In this document: positions 17,596 through 25,665 of the stretch, piece by piece
Numbering within the stretch: the first letter of the stretch is position 1
How the letters are laid out: each line of letters begins with the position of its first letter
Origin: CAVRXQ01 sp963849105
GTDB taxonomy: Bacteria; Actinomycetota; Acidimicrobiia; Acidimicrobiales; Bog-793
DNA: 64,000 bases
Assembly: GCA_963849105.1 (NCBI GenBank)
Contig: CAWKGD010000005.1
Location: 62,001 to 126,000 of the forward strand
Direction of reading: 5' to 3'
Notes under the pieces: generated by a model
The model's input: only the letters and a program-made list of their open reading frames with translations
Told to the model about the DNA's origin: nothing
Database searches by the model: none
Made by a program: the position numbers and the translations under genes

Positions 17596-18344
17596 GAAGT
17601 CGAACGCGGCTCGATTGGCGTTGCGATCGCTCTGTGTTGAGCGTCAATGAGAGCCGCAATCCCGGTCGACGCGAGTTCGACGAGGTCGTCGAGCTCCTCG
17701 CGCGAATAAGGGTTTCGCTCCGCAGTGCCCTGAACCTCGACGAATCGTCCTGAATCGGTCATCACGACGTTCATGTCGACATCGGCACGCGCGTCTTCCT
17801 CGTAGTCGAGGTCGAGCAGCGGCTCGCCGTCCACGATTCCGACCGACACCGCCGCCACCGAACCGAGCAGTGGAACCACGGAGATTTCCCCCTGAGCGAC
17901 AAGCCACCGGGAGGCATCGTGCAGCGCGACGTACGCCCCGGTGATCGCCGCGGTCCGCGTCCCCCCGTCAGCTTGCAAAACGTCACAGTCGAGAATCACT
18001 TGGCGTTCGCCGAGGGATGGGAGATCGCAGACCGCGCGTAGCGATCGGCCGATGAGCCGCTGGATCTCCTGGGTGCGGCCACTCTGACGGCCTTTCGTCG
18101 CCTCGCGTGCCACCCGTTCCGCGGAGGAACCCGGCAACAGCGAGTACTCCGCCGTCACCCAGCCTCGACCCGTGTCCTTGAGCCAGCGGGGAACGTCCCT
18201 ATCGATCGACGCCGTGCAGAGCACTTTTGTGCGCCCCATCGTGACGAGCACCGAGCCCGACGCGAACTCAGTGAAGCCGCGCTGGATTTCAAAGGGGCGA
18301 AGATCCCCGTGCCCGCGGCCGTCTTTGCGGTGCGCGTCAGCCAC
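17592..18344 (-). CDS. rph: Ribonuclease PH
   Basis: A 250-residue phosphorolytic 3'-5' exoribonuclease that trims tRNA 3' tails. Recognisable blocks: KDGRGHGDLRPFEIQRGF at the start, GWVTAEYSLLPGSSAER, RTQEIQRLIGRSLRAV, VILDCDVLQADGGTRTAAITGA and the acidic DLDYEEDARADVDMNVVM, which carries the phosphorolytic Asp residues. I place the start at the GTG at 18344: AGAAGGGG lies six bases upstream, the length matches the family, and the overlap with the murI stop is only eight bases. An ATG at 18386 is possible but overlaps murI by 50 bases. Confidence 0.93.
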   Translation of the reverse strand: MADAHRKDGRGHGDLRPFEIQRGFTEFASGSVLVTMGRTKVLCTASIDRDVPRWLKDTGRGWVTAEYSLLPGSSAERVAREATKGRQSGRTQEIQRLIGRSLRAVCDLPSLGERQVILDCDVLQADGGTRTAAITGAYVALHDASRWLVAQGEISVVPLLGSVAAVSVGIVDGEPLLDLDYEEDARADVDMNVVMTDSGRFVEVQGTAERNPYSREELDDLVELASTGIAALIDAQHRAIATPIEPRSTS

Positions 18345-19215
18345 GTTGAGCCCCTTCTGATCGAGACGCCCGTTCACCGGACGCATCACTTTTGTCGACT
18401 GTCGTGAACTCTGCTGCGAAATCGACACTCTCAGCGAATTCGAGCTCGGGTCCGAGAAAGCGCCGCCCCATCTCGACGAACCAGTCGCTGTCGCCCGACG
18501 ACAGGAATCGGTGCCGTCCCTTTCCGGAGATCCGCCGGCCCGCCCCCGCCGACTCCAAGAGCCGGCGCACTTCGAACGCCGTCTCTTCGGCGGACGACAC
18601 GAGCACGACTTCCGACCCGACTACGTCACTGATCGTGCGAGCGAGAAATGGGTAGTGCGTGCAACCGAGAAGCAACGTGTCGATGCCTTGAGTACGGATC
18701 GACGTCAGCCGATCGCTCGCGAGCACACGCAACTCTTCGCTCTCAGTATCTCCCCGTTCAACGAATTCGACGAAACCCGGACACACGACCAAGGTGAGCG
18801 AACTCGAAAGACGCAGCGACGTTGCTGCGCGTTCATACGCGCCGGAGGAGATCGTCGCGGTCGTGCCGATGACCCCGACTCGTCCATTGCGGGTCGCGCT
18901 GGAGGCCGCACGCAGACCCGGTTCGATCACGCCGATGACCGGCACTTCGAAGCGATAGCGCAGGAGCTCGAGAGCGGCAGAAGCAGCCGAATTGCACGCA
19001 ACGACAAGCATCTTCACGCCGCAACGCTTCACCAAATACGTTGAGATCTGTTCTGCGAAGTTGCGGATCTCGTCGTGCGGACGAGAGCCGTAGGGGTAAC
19101 GCGCCGAGTCACCGGCGTAAACGAGTTCTTCGTTCGGAAGCAAATCGATCAACGCGCGCACGACGGTGAGGCCACCGAATCCGCTGTCGAAGATACCGAT
19201 CGGACGATCATCCAC
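18337..19215 (-). CDS. murI: Glutamate racemase
   Basis: A 292-residue cofactor-independent racemase supplying D-glutamate for peptidoglycan. It has the family start IGIFDSGFGGLTVVRAL, the YAGDSARYPYG loop, both catalytic cysteines (VVACNSASA near residue 73 and LLGCTHYPFL near 188) and the acidic partner region. The tail after about residue 250 is longer than in most homologues and polar. Its GTG start lies 45 bases after cysM. The position between cysM and rph is as in Mycobacterium. Confidence 0.94.
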   Translation of the reverse strand: MDDRPIGIFDSGFGGLTVVRALIDLLPNEELVYAGDSARYPYGSRPHDEIRNFAEQISTYLVKRCGVKMLVVACNSAASAALELLRYRFEVPVIGVIEPGLRAASSATRNGRVGVIGTTATISSGAYERAATSLRLSSSLTLVVCPGFVEFVERGDTESEELRVLASDRLTSIRTQGIDTLLLGCTHYPFLARTISDVVGSEVVLVSSAEETAFEVRRLLESAGAGRRISGKGRHRFLSSGDSDWFVEMGRRFLGPELEFAESVDFAAEFTTVDKSDASGERASRSEGAQRG

Positions 19216-19260
19216 GCGCCGACCAGGTTATGCGCCGAGTCCGGCGCGCCTCGGTGAAAG

Positions 19261-20205
19261 TCAGAAGTACACGGTCTTCGCGACGCGCTCGACGGCTTCG
19301 TCGATTGAGCCGGTCCATGCCTCCGACGACAGGTACTTCCAACCGCCGTCTGGCGAGACAACGACGATCATCCCGGAATCGATGCGCTGTGCGCATCGCA
19401 CCGCCCCGGCGAGCGCGGCGCCCGTCGAGAGCCCAGCCAAGATCCCGCGTTCCGCGAGACGTCGCGTCCAGACGACAGAGTCGCGGGGACCGATGATCGT
19501 CTTGCGATCGAGAAGCTTCTCGCCGCCCAGGTCCGTGAAGATCGGCGGGATGAAACCGTCGTCCAGACTTCTCAGACCGTCGACGTTCTCGCCAGCCGGC
19601 GGTTCGATCGCCCACACCTCGATATCGGGATTCTGTTCCTTCAGGTATCGCCCGACGCCAAGCAGCGTTCCGCTCGTCCCGAGTCCGGCGACGAAGTGAG
19701 TCACTCCGGGGACGTCGCGCCAGATCTCTGGACCCGTCGTCTCGTAGTGCGCGCGGGGGTTCGCCGGGTTCCCGTACTGGTAGAGCATCACCCACTCGGG
19801 ATGCTGCTCAGCGAGGCTTTGGGCGAGCCGCACGGCGCCGTTCGAGCCCTCGGCTCCCGGTGAAGAGATGATCTCGGCGCCGAATGCCTTCAACAGCTGG
19901 CGTCGTTCGATCGAGACGTTGTCCGGCAGCACGACCTTCAGGGGGTATCCCTTCAGCCGGCTGACGAGCGCGAGTCCGATTCCCGTGTTGCCCGACGACG
20001 GTTCGAGGAGCGTCTGTCCGGGCCGCAGAACCTCGCGTTCCTCCGCGTCCTCGATCAGATAACGCGCGACACGATCTTTGACCGATCCACCGGGGTTGAG
20101 TCCCTCGAGCTTGACGAAGACGCGCGCCGCAGGATTCGGGCTGAGCTCGGAGACCTCGACGATCGGCGTGTTGCCGATCAGATCGAGAACACCGCGGGCA
20201 ACCAT
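19261..20205 (-). CDS. cysM: CysM-type cysteine synthase (O-phosphoserine:CysO-thiocarboxylate sulfhydrylase)
   Basis: A 314-residue PLP enzyme of the beta family. Lys in GGSVKDRVARYL (about residue 42) binds PLP, EPSSGNTGIGLA is the substrate loop, and LGTSGTLLGVGR and LSTGAALAGA are phosphate and cofactor loops. In Mycobacterium tuberculosis CysM uses O-phosphoserine and the thiocarboxylated carrier CysO rather than free sulfide. The adjacent cysO and mec genes make that specificity likely here. The ATG at 20205 is 16 bases after the cysO stop and gives the mycobacterial length; a longer frame would overlap cysO. Confidence 0.92.
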   Translation of the reverse strand: MVARGVLDLIGNTPIVEVSELSPNPAARVFVKLEGLNPGGSVKDRVARYLIEDAEEREVLRPGQTLLEPSSGNTGIGLALVSRLKGYPLKVVLPDNVSIERRQLLKAFGAEIISSPGAEGSNGAVRLAQSLAEQHPEWVMLYQYGNPANPRAHYETTGPEIWRDVPGVTHFVAGLGTSGTLLGVGRYLKEQNPDIEVWAIEPPAGENVDGLRSLDDGFIPPIFTDLGGEKLLDRKTIIGPRDSVVWTRRLAERGILAGLSTGAALAGAVRCAQRIDSGMIVVVSPDGGWKYLSSEAWTGSIDEAVERVAKTVYF

Positions 20206-20221
20206 CGGCGGGTCGGTTTGA

Positions 20222-20503
20222 CTACTCGGATCCGCCGGCAACTGCGGGGAGGATCGAAACGACGTCGCTCGGCGCAAGCTTCGTGTCCAGCCGGTCGAGA
20301 TAGCGCACGTCGTCGTCATTGACGTAGATATTCACGAAACGGTGCAGACCGCCGTTTTGCGAGAGCACCTGCGGCGCGAGCGCCGGGTACCTCTGCACGA
20401 GAGTGTCGAGCACCTCGCCGACGGTCGATCCCTCGGCGGATACCCGGGCGTTGCCCCCAGCCGCGCCCCGCAGCAGCGTCGGAAGTCGGACTTCGACGGA
20501 CAC
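20222..20503 (-). CDS. cysO: CysO sulfur-carrier protein (MoaD/ThiS-like) with a two-residue C-terminal extension
   Basis: A 93-residue beta-grasp sulfur carrier. The body matches mycobacterial CysO closely (VSVEVRLPTLLR, GGLHRFVNIYVNDDDVRYL, VVSILPAVAGG). Carriers of this class are thiocarboxylated on a carboxy-terminal Gly-Gly. Here the Gly-Gly is followed by Ser-Glu before the TAG, so processing is needed before activation. The start is the GTG at 20503, with GGAGGAG six bases upstream, rather than the GTG at 20518 that sits inside that Shine-Dalgarno. It is located between mec and cysM. Confidence 0.9.
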   Translation of the reverse strand: MSVEVRLPTLLRGAAGGNARVSAEGSTVGEVLDTLVQRYPALAPQVLSQNGGLHRFVNIYVNDDDVRYLDRLDTKLAPSDVVSILPAVAGGSE

Positions 20504-20590
20504 CAGTCGCTCCTCCACCTCGAAACTGTCAAATGTTGACCGAATTGGTCAGATTCTACCGGTGCGCTCAGAGAGAGCGATCGGTCGAGG

Positions 20591-21052
20591 TCAGTGGCTC
20601 GAGTCCTCGAGGGTCTCGACGTCGTCCTCGGCAATCGAGCCGTCGGCGATGCGGTACGACCGAAGCGTCGGAGTCTCTCCGCGCAATGACACCACGACGT
20701 AGAACCACGCCGGATCGGGAGCTTCGGCGATGTCGGTCGGCGATGGGAACGCATCGGTGTGGGTGTGGGAGTGGAAGACGCCGACGATCGAGCGCCCCTC
20801 TGCCTCTGCGGCGCGATCCGCACGCAGTTGGTCCGTCGGGTCGACAACGAAGCGACGAGCGGACACGGCCGCGTTTCGTGTCGGATACCAGCGATCGATT
20901 GGTGTGCGCGCGCTTGTCGCCGCGAGCAACCCGCAAGCCTCTTCGGGATATCCAGCGATGCAATGCGCGAAGAGAGCGCTCACGACGTTCCTGTCAATCG
21001 TGACGCGACGGCCCGTGGGATCTGCACCTCGTTGGCGGGCGTCGGTCGTCAT
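20591..21052 (-). CDS. mec: Mec-type JAMM metallopeptidase (CysO-cysteine peptidase)
   Basis: A 153-residue Mov34/MPN/PAD-1 metalloprotease. The complete JAMM zinc site is visible: Glu in YPEEACGLLA and HSHTHTDAFPSPTD, which fits HxHx7SxxD exactly. The mycobacterial counterpart releases cysteine from the CysO-cysteine adduct made by CysM. An additional job here could be removing the Ser-Glu tail of CysO, as related JAMM proteases mature other carriers. The first about 15 residues are unconserved and basic. It is the first gene of the minus-strand block, divergent from smpB with only 27 bases between start codons. Confidence 0.9.
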   Translation of the reverse strand: MTTDARQRGADPTGRRVTIDRNVVSALFAHCIAGYPEEACGLLAATSARTPIDRWYPTRNAAVSARRFVVDPTDQLRADRAAEAEGRSIVGVFHSHTHTDAFPSPTDIAEAPDPAWFYVVVSLRGETPTLRSYRIADGSIAEDDVETLEDSSH

Positions 21053-21079
21053 GGTTTGAGGAAGGTACCGTCTCGTCCC

Positions 21080-21604
21080 GTGCCTGCGCGCCGGAGATCG
21101 AAAGACGCGCTAACGAAAAAGGCGCAGTCCGCCGATGCTTCCCGCGGCGAGGGCTTCCGCCGCATTGCACAAAACCGGCGCGCCCGACACGAATACGACA
21201 TCCTCGAAACCTTCGAAGCCGGCCTCGAACTGAAAGGCGGCGAGGTCAAATCCCTGCGTGCCGGGCAGGTGAGCCTCCAGGACTCTTACGCCCGGGTCGA
21301 AAACGGAGAAATCTGGCTGGTCGGCGCGCGCATCGCGCCCTACGAGTACGCGAGCGGGTTCGGCGCCGTCCCCGCCGACCGGTCGCGAAAACTCCTCCTC
21401 CACCGCCGCCAGATCGACCAGCTGAAGGGTCGGGTCGCCCAGCAAGCGCTCACGCTTGTTCCGCTCTCCATCTATTTCTCACACGGACGGGCAAAGGTCG
21501 AACTCGCGCTCGCCCGCGGACGCCGTCTCTACGACAAGCGGCGCGCGCTCGCCGATCGCGACGCCGCACGAGAGGCGGAGCGCGCGATGAAGGGCGCGTA
21601 CTAA
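21080..21604 (+). CDS. smpB: SsrA-binding protein SmpB
   Basis: A 174-residue tmRNA-binding protein required for trans-translation. The core runs from IAQNRRARHEYDILETFEAG through GGEVKSLRAGQVSLQDSYARV, LVGARIAPYEYASGF and HRRQIDQLKGRVAQQALTLVPLSIYF to the basic tail ARGRRLYDKRRALADRDAAREAERA, which folds in the ribosomal decoding site. The GTG at 21080 is the only reasonable start downstream of the mec start; it adds about 20 basic residues before the core. Its RNA partner is encoded 154 bases downstream. Confidence 0.95.
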   Translation: MPARRRSKDALTKKAQSADASRGEGFRRIAQNRRARHEYDILETFEAGLELKGGEVKSLRAGQVSLQDSYARVENGEIWLVGARIAPYEYASGFGAVPADRSRKLLLHRRQIDQLKGRVAQQALTLVPLSIYFSHGRAKVELALARGRRLYDKRRALADRDAAREAERAMKGAY

Positions 21605-21758
21605 ACCGAAATGACTTTGTGCCGCGCCGGCAAAGGACCACCGATAGGTGCGAAACCTTGTTTTGCAGGTGTTCCCGCCTGGCGAAGCCCCCGTCACTCG
21701 ACGGTACGATGAGCATTGAGAGCACGCTCTTGTTTCTTCGTGTGCTTTCAATTGACAA

Positions 21759-22113
21759 GGGGGTGACAGGCTTCGACCTTGGTTGTTGAGGTGGGAGAAG
21801 CGAGCCGTGGTCTCCGGAGCCACGTTAAAGAGCCGGAAACCAAAACAAACGCCGAGCCTCAGCTCGAGCTGCTCGCTGCCTAAGTAGCAGCAAGCCGTCC
21901 GTCCGATCCCAGTCCCGCGGATCGGTAGCGGGCGTCATTGAGCGGGACTTACCCGAACCGCGACGTCAACCCGCGGTTCAGGGACACCTCGGTTGACTGG
22001 GATCCTGCGCCGCCGCCGGCGGAGAGGCGGGATCCGAGATACTTCCGCCGGCTGCGCTCGGAGAAGGCCCATTGAGATCCCAAGGGACCGGGGTTCGATT
22101 CCCCGCACCTCCA
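21759..22113 (+). ncRNA. ssrA: Transfer-messenger RNA (tmRNA)
   Basis: The 5' end GGGGGTGACAGGCTTCGACC and the 3' end GGTTCGATTCCCCGCACCTCCA (read in two overlapping pieces) are the tRNA-like halves. GGGGGTG at 21759-21765 pairs with CACCTCC at 22106-22112, and GGGGTTCGATTCCCC forms the T arm. The tag reading frame ends ...GCCGAGCCTCAGCTCGAGCTGC..TAA, giving a peptide that finishes AEPQLELLAA, with the usual hydrophobic LAA degron. The exact resume codon is uncertain. GC-rich pseudoknot arms follow (for example around 21900-22060). The terminal CCA is not encoded (A then CCT). It sits directly downstream of smpB. Confidence 0.95.
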
Positions 22114-22157
22114 CCTCGAATCTGTTCGTGAAAGTCTGGGTTTAGTCCTGACTGCTA

Positions 22158-22175
22158 TTTTCCGACGTCGGAAAA
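22158..22175. promoter_or_regulatory. Perfect 18-base palindrome downstream of tmRNA
   Basis: TTTTCCGACGTCGGAAAA is a perfect inverted repeat with no spacer, lying 45 bases after the tmRNA and about 165 bases before the MFS exporter start. A loop-less palindrome is a poor transcription terminator but a typical dimeric repressor operator, for example for a TetR- or LysR-like regulator of the exporter. No copy of it is seen elsewhere in the window. Confidence 0.4.
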
Positions 22176-22340
22176 CGCCTTCACGTGCTCGCTTCTAGAC
22201 GCGCGACTCGGTGTCAATCCCCATCCCGTACAGTCACGGATTCGAGCGGTTGCCAGGAGTGCCGACGACACAACTCCGCCCGGGGCAAGCGTTGATTCCC
22301 TTTGGTTGACAGTCCCAAGGACGACGCCGGAGGCAGCGAC

Positions 22341-23807
22341 GTGGCGAGTCCCGGAAACTCCAACGGCTCAACGCCCGGGAGCGAGCAAGGCGCGGCCCCC
22401 GGGACAACGCAAGCAGGAACCGCGCTTCTCGTCACCCTGGCGATGGCCCAGTTCATGGTCGTGCTCGACTTCACGATCGTCAACGTGGCGCTTCCCTCAA
22501 TCCAGCACGGTCTCCACGTCGCGACGACGACCTTGCAGTGGCTAGTGAGCGCCTATGCGGTCACCTTCGGTGGTTTCCTGTTGCTCGGTGGTCGGCTCGC
22601 CGACATGTTCGGCCGAGCGAGGCTGTACCGGGTCGGGCTGTGCATGTTCGTCCTCGCCAGCATTTCGGGGGGGCTCGCGACCGAGCCGAGCCTCCTTCTC
22701 GCCTCAAGAGCGGTCCAGGGTCTGGGTGCAGCGCTGCTCGCTCCGGCGGGGCTCTCGCTGCTCGTCACGAGCTGGCCGGACGGACACCAGCGAAGCCACG
22801 CGCTTGGGGTGTACGGCGCCGTTGCCTCCGCCGGCTTCGCCGCCGGCGCTGTGATCGGCGGCCTGCTCGTCGAGGCGAGCTGGCGGCTCGTCTTCTTCGT
22901 CAACGTCCCCGTCGGCGTTGTGTTGCTGGTTGCATCGCGCCGCCTCCTCCCGTCCGATCCGCCCCGCCGTTCGGGACAACTCGACGTCCAGGGGGCATTC
23001 GCCGCCACCGCCGGCGTGGCCCTGCTCGTGCTCGGGGTGGCAAGGGCCGGCCAAACCCTGCGGCCGACACAACCAGGCCTCGTCGTTGGCGCCGCACTCG
23101 TCCTGCTCGTCGTGTTCGTCGTGCGCGAGCGCAGGACGACTGCGCCGCTGCTCGATCTCAACTTGCTCAAGGACCGCGGCATCCTCGGCGCCAACGTGTG
23201 CCTTCTCGCCTTCGGCGCTTGCAACGCCGGCGAGGTCCTCCTCGTCACGCTGTACCTCCAGGAGGGTCGGGGCCTCAGCCCGCTGTTGACCGGGTTGTGC
23301 TTCGTGCCGCAGGCGGTCGGGGCGTTCGCCCTGGCGGGTCCCGCCTCGCGCCTGATCCCCACTCTCGGGCCGCGCCGCGCGCTCGGGGCAGGGATGTCGC
23401 TCTGCCTCATCGCGCTCGTGGGCTGCGCCCTCAGCGTCGACCATGGGTCGTTGGTCGGGCTGCTTATCGCGCTGTTCTTCATAGGGATCTCCGCCCGATT
23501 CATCCAAATTGCCTCGACGTTGGCAGGGACTCGCGGGCCCGTCGCCGCCAGGGCAGAAGGCAGCGCAAGCGCGCTCCTCACTTCTTCGCGCCAGGTCGGC
23601 TCGGCGCTCGGCGTAGCTCTTCTGTCGGCGACGCTCGCTATCGCAAGCGGAAGCGGAAGCGCGCGCACCGAGGCGGCGATGCTCGCTGCCGCCACATTTG
23701 CGTTCCTCGGCCTGCTAGCGACGCGTGTAGTTCCGTCGGGTCCGGCGCATCCGCTCGCGCCGCGTCTCGAGCACCTCTTCGCGCGACATGCCGGAGGGCT
23801 TCCTTGA
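22341..23807 (+). CDS. MFS multidrug exporter, DHA2 (EmrB/QacA, 14-TM) family
   Basis: A 488-residue proton-coupled drug exporter. The DHA2 signature LDFTIVNVALPSIQ lies in the first transmembrane segment, motif A reads GGRLADMFGRARLYRVG between segments 2 and 3, and RAVQGLGAALLAPAGLSLL matches motif B. About 14 hydrophobic segments are present. The start is the GTG at 22341, preceded by GGAGG at seven bases; a TTG at 22302 would only add polar residues. Substrate unknown. It is followed after 44 bases by a small HTH protein. Confidence 0.92.
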   Translation: MASPGNSNGSTPGSEQGAAPGTTQAGTALLVTLAMAQFMVVLDFTIVNVALPSIQHGLHVATTTLQWLVSAYAVTFGGFLLLGGRLADMFGRARLYRVGLCMFVLASISGGLATEPSLLLASRAVQGLGAALLAPAGLSLLVTSWPDGHQRSHALGVYGAVASAGFAAGAVIGGLLVEASWRLVFFVNVPVGVVLLVASRRLLPSDPPRRSGQLDVQGAFAATAGVALLVLGVARAGQTLRPTQPGLVVGAALVLLVVFVVRERRTTAPLLDLNLLKDRGILGANVCLLAFGACNAGEVLLVTLYLQEGRGLSPLLTGLCFVPQAVGAFALAGPASRLIPTLGPRRALGAGMSLCLIALVGCALSVDHGSLVGLLIALFFIGISARFIQIASTLAGTRGPVAARAEGSASALLTSSRQVGSALGVALLSATLAIASGSGSARTEAAMLAAATFAFLGLLATRVVPSGPAHPLAPRLEHLFARHAGGLP

Positions 23808-23851
23808 TGCGGGAACGGACTGGTGCGCGAAATATGCAACCGAGAGGAATC

Positions 23852-24112
23852 ATGAGCTACACGGGAGCAGAGGTGTCGAAGGCAACTGTCGCTATGGAGA
23901 AATACAGGGGCACCGCAGAGGGAGAGGTCGGTGCCGCACTGGTCGTCGTGGGCTTCAGCGCAGAACGAGCAGATAAAGAAGCCCGAATCCGAGACGACAT
24001 GATTCGAGTTGCACACAGCGCCGGTGCTTCGATCCGTCAGCTCGCTGAAGTCTCTGGACTCGGCCGAAAGACCGTTACGGCCATAGTTGCTTCCGACACT
24101 TCTTCGCCCTGA
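23852..24112 (+). CDS. Small helix-turn-helix protein, hypothetical
   Basis: An 86-residue acidic protein beginning MSYTGAEVSKATVAMEK with GAGAGGAA just upstream. The carboxy half, MIRVAHSAGASIRQLAEVSGLGRKTVTAIV, reads as a helix-turn-helix of the kind that recognises DNA in small actinobacterial regulators (an initial helix, then SIRQLAEVSGLGRKTV). The amino half may mediate dimerisation. It lies 44 bases behind the exporter gene on the same strand, so it could control it, but no family is recognised with confidence. Confidence 0.6.
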   Translation: MSYTGAEVSKATVAMEKYRGTAEGEVGAALVVVGFSAERADKEARIRDDMIRVAHSAGASIRQLAEVSGLGRKTVTAIVASDTSSP

Positions 24113-24153
24113 CTGACCGAGCTCCGCGTAGGAAACCCTCGTAGCGTTTCGAC

Positions 24154-24255
24154 GTGGCGGCGGTGGCGAAGCACGACGCGTTTCAGAAGCGCATCACGCT
24201 GCTCGACTATCAGCCCGAGATCTGGCGTCGCTTCGATGGCCGCATCGGCCGGTGA
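24154..24255 (+). pseudogene. Possible fragment of a pRiA4b ORF-3-like protein
   Basis: A 33-codon frame from a GTG reads ...FQKRITLLDYQPEIWRRF... before a stop. The pattern (I/V)TL-x(5)-P-x-IWRR is the characteristic opening of pRiA4b ORF-3 family proteins, which normally continue for over 100 residues. Nothing matching the rest of that family follows. No ribosome-binding site is seen. It may be a degraded remnant. Confidence 0.25.
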
Positions 24256-24399
24256 CGTGCGCGGTCCAGGATCCATCTCCCTCGAGGTACGTGGCGTCCG
24301 CGCGCGTCGATCGCCTACGAGCGGTCGACGGATATGACGACGATCGTCGGCTCGGTTTCCGAGATGAACCACAAGCGCGATGCCACGCAATCGCCGAAG

Positions 24400-25635
24400 T
24401 CAGTGGTGCGCCTCCCAGGAGGTCTCCTCGCCAGCGACGTCTTGAAGGAGGTTGCCGAGGGCCAGCCCGAACTCAGAGTCGTGGTAGCCCCACGTCGCGC
24501 CGGTTCCGGCTGCGGCAGTGCCCTCGCTCACGACCGGACGGACGTCCTTTTTCGTGGCGAGGCTGGACACCTGGAGCCAGGTCGCACCACCTCCCTGGTC
24601 ACAACGGGCCGAATAGAGGTTTGGGTACGTGACCCACGGTGTCGACACCGACACCTTGAGGTTCGTTTGCGTGAGCGTGAGGTCGTACGGCGCGAGATCG
24701 GCCGGGCCACCGCCGAGCGCCGCGGGATTCACACACGCGATCTGCTCGCCCTGCTTAGCGGTCTGTCCCGACTGGAGGCTTACCCCTTGCCCGGGTCGGC
24801 CGAACACTGAGTCGACCGGCGGCTCGGAGGGATAGGAGGAAAAGGCGATCGCGCAGCCGGTCTCGGTCGCGCTCTCGCACAACGAGACCTTCGTGAAGGT
24901 TGCACCGACAGTTTTTCCCGTCGGAACCTGGAGGTTGCCGCCAACAATGATCGCGACGACGAGACGGCTCAAAACCGATGGCTCGTTGTCGATCTCGGTC
25001 GAGATGAGATGGATGAGGATTGCCGAGCCCTGCGAATCGCCGATCAGGATGATCGGGCGGTTGTCATCGTCACGGGCGAGAAACGTCTGCCAACTCGAAA
25101 GAAGGCTGGCGTAAGCGACGGTGAACGTCGAGCGCATCACAGTCTCGTCGCCGGAGAGACCCTTCTCAACGCTCGCCCAGGTCTGGGAGCGATAGACCGG
25201 TGCCCACACATTGCAGACCCGGGAGAACGGAGCAGCCTCGATGACGGCGGCGCCGACTTCGCCTTTGGTCACATTGAGATCGGTGTTGCCCGCCTGCTTT
25301 TCGCTGACCGTCGGGTAGACGTAAAAGCAATCGAATTTCGACGCCACCGGAGAGCTCGGCCACGTCGCCGACTTTTGCGAACCGTTCGCCTCGACCGCCG
25401 TCACTGCGAGCCCGTACGCGCAGGGGTCCTCGGAGGCGCCGGGTCGGCACAGCCAGACCGGGTTGGTTGACCTTCCCGACGCAGCTGCGGTCGAGCCCGC
25501 GAACGCGTCGCCCGTCGTGCCGAGGGCGACGACCAACGTCGCGCCGCAGACCCCGAGAACGAGACGACCTCGACGTCGAACCCCGTCCGCGTTGCTCCCG
25601 TTCCCCCGCCTTCTCCTTGATCGCCACATGTGCAT
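24400..25635 (-). CDS. Secreted DUF3089 alpha/beta-hydrolase (esterase/lipase-like)
   Basis: A 411-residue exported protein. A basic amino end (MHMWRSRRRRG) and hydrophobic segment LVLGVCGATLVVALGTTG form a signal peptide, with cleavage likely near AFA-G. The body shows the DUF3089 pattern: FDCFYVYPTVS, VWAPVYRSQTW and the nucleophile elbow IGDSQGSAIL (Ser about residue 200), with VYPTVS forming the opening of the hydrolase fold. DUF3089 proteins are thought to be lipases or esterases; the substrate is unknown. It is divergent from the TetR gene, with 30 bases between start codons. Confidence 0.85.
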   Translation of the reverse strand: MHMWRSRRRRGNGSNADGVRRRGRLVLGVCGATLVVALGTTGDAFAGSTAAASGRSTNPVWLCRPGASEDPCAYGLAVTAVEANGSQKSATWPSSPVASKFDCFYVYPTVSEKQAGNTDLNVTKGEVGAAVIEAAPFSRVCNVWAPVYRSQTWASVEKGLSGDETVMRSTFTVAYASLLSSWQTFLARDDDNRPIILIGDSQGSAILIHLISTEIDNEPSVLSRLVVAIIVGGNLQVPTGKTVGATFTKVSLCESATETGCAIAFSSYPSEPPVDSVFGRPGQGVSLQSGQTAKQGEQIACVNPAALGGGPADLAPYDLTLTQTNLKVSVSTPWVTYPNLYSARCDQGGGATWLQVSSLATKKDVRPVVSEGTAAAGTGATWGYHDSEFGLALGNLLQDVAGEETSWEAHH

Positions 25636-25665
25636 AGGTTATCCAATCTTGATAGGATCGTCTAG
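25636..25665. promoter_or_regulatory. Shared divergent control region, possible TetR operator
   Basis: The 30 bases between the divergent DUF3089 and TetR genes include an imperfect dyad, ATCCAATCTTGATAGGAT, with arms ATCC/GGAT. TetR regulators often bind such a site and repress both flanking genes. Promoter elements are not resolvable with confidence in so short a gap. Confidence 0.35.

Noticed and set aside
21605..21758. A promoter for tmRNA with -35/-10 boxes
   Set aside because: TACGAT at 21705-21710 is a possible -10, but no convincing -35 lies at the right spacing, so no promoter is called.
22538..23851. Long plus-strand frame overlapping the MFS gene in another phase
   Set aside because: Arg/Pro-rich shadow; only its last 86 codons (from 23852) look like a gene.
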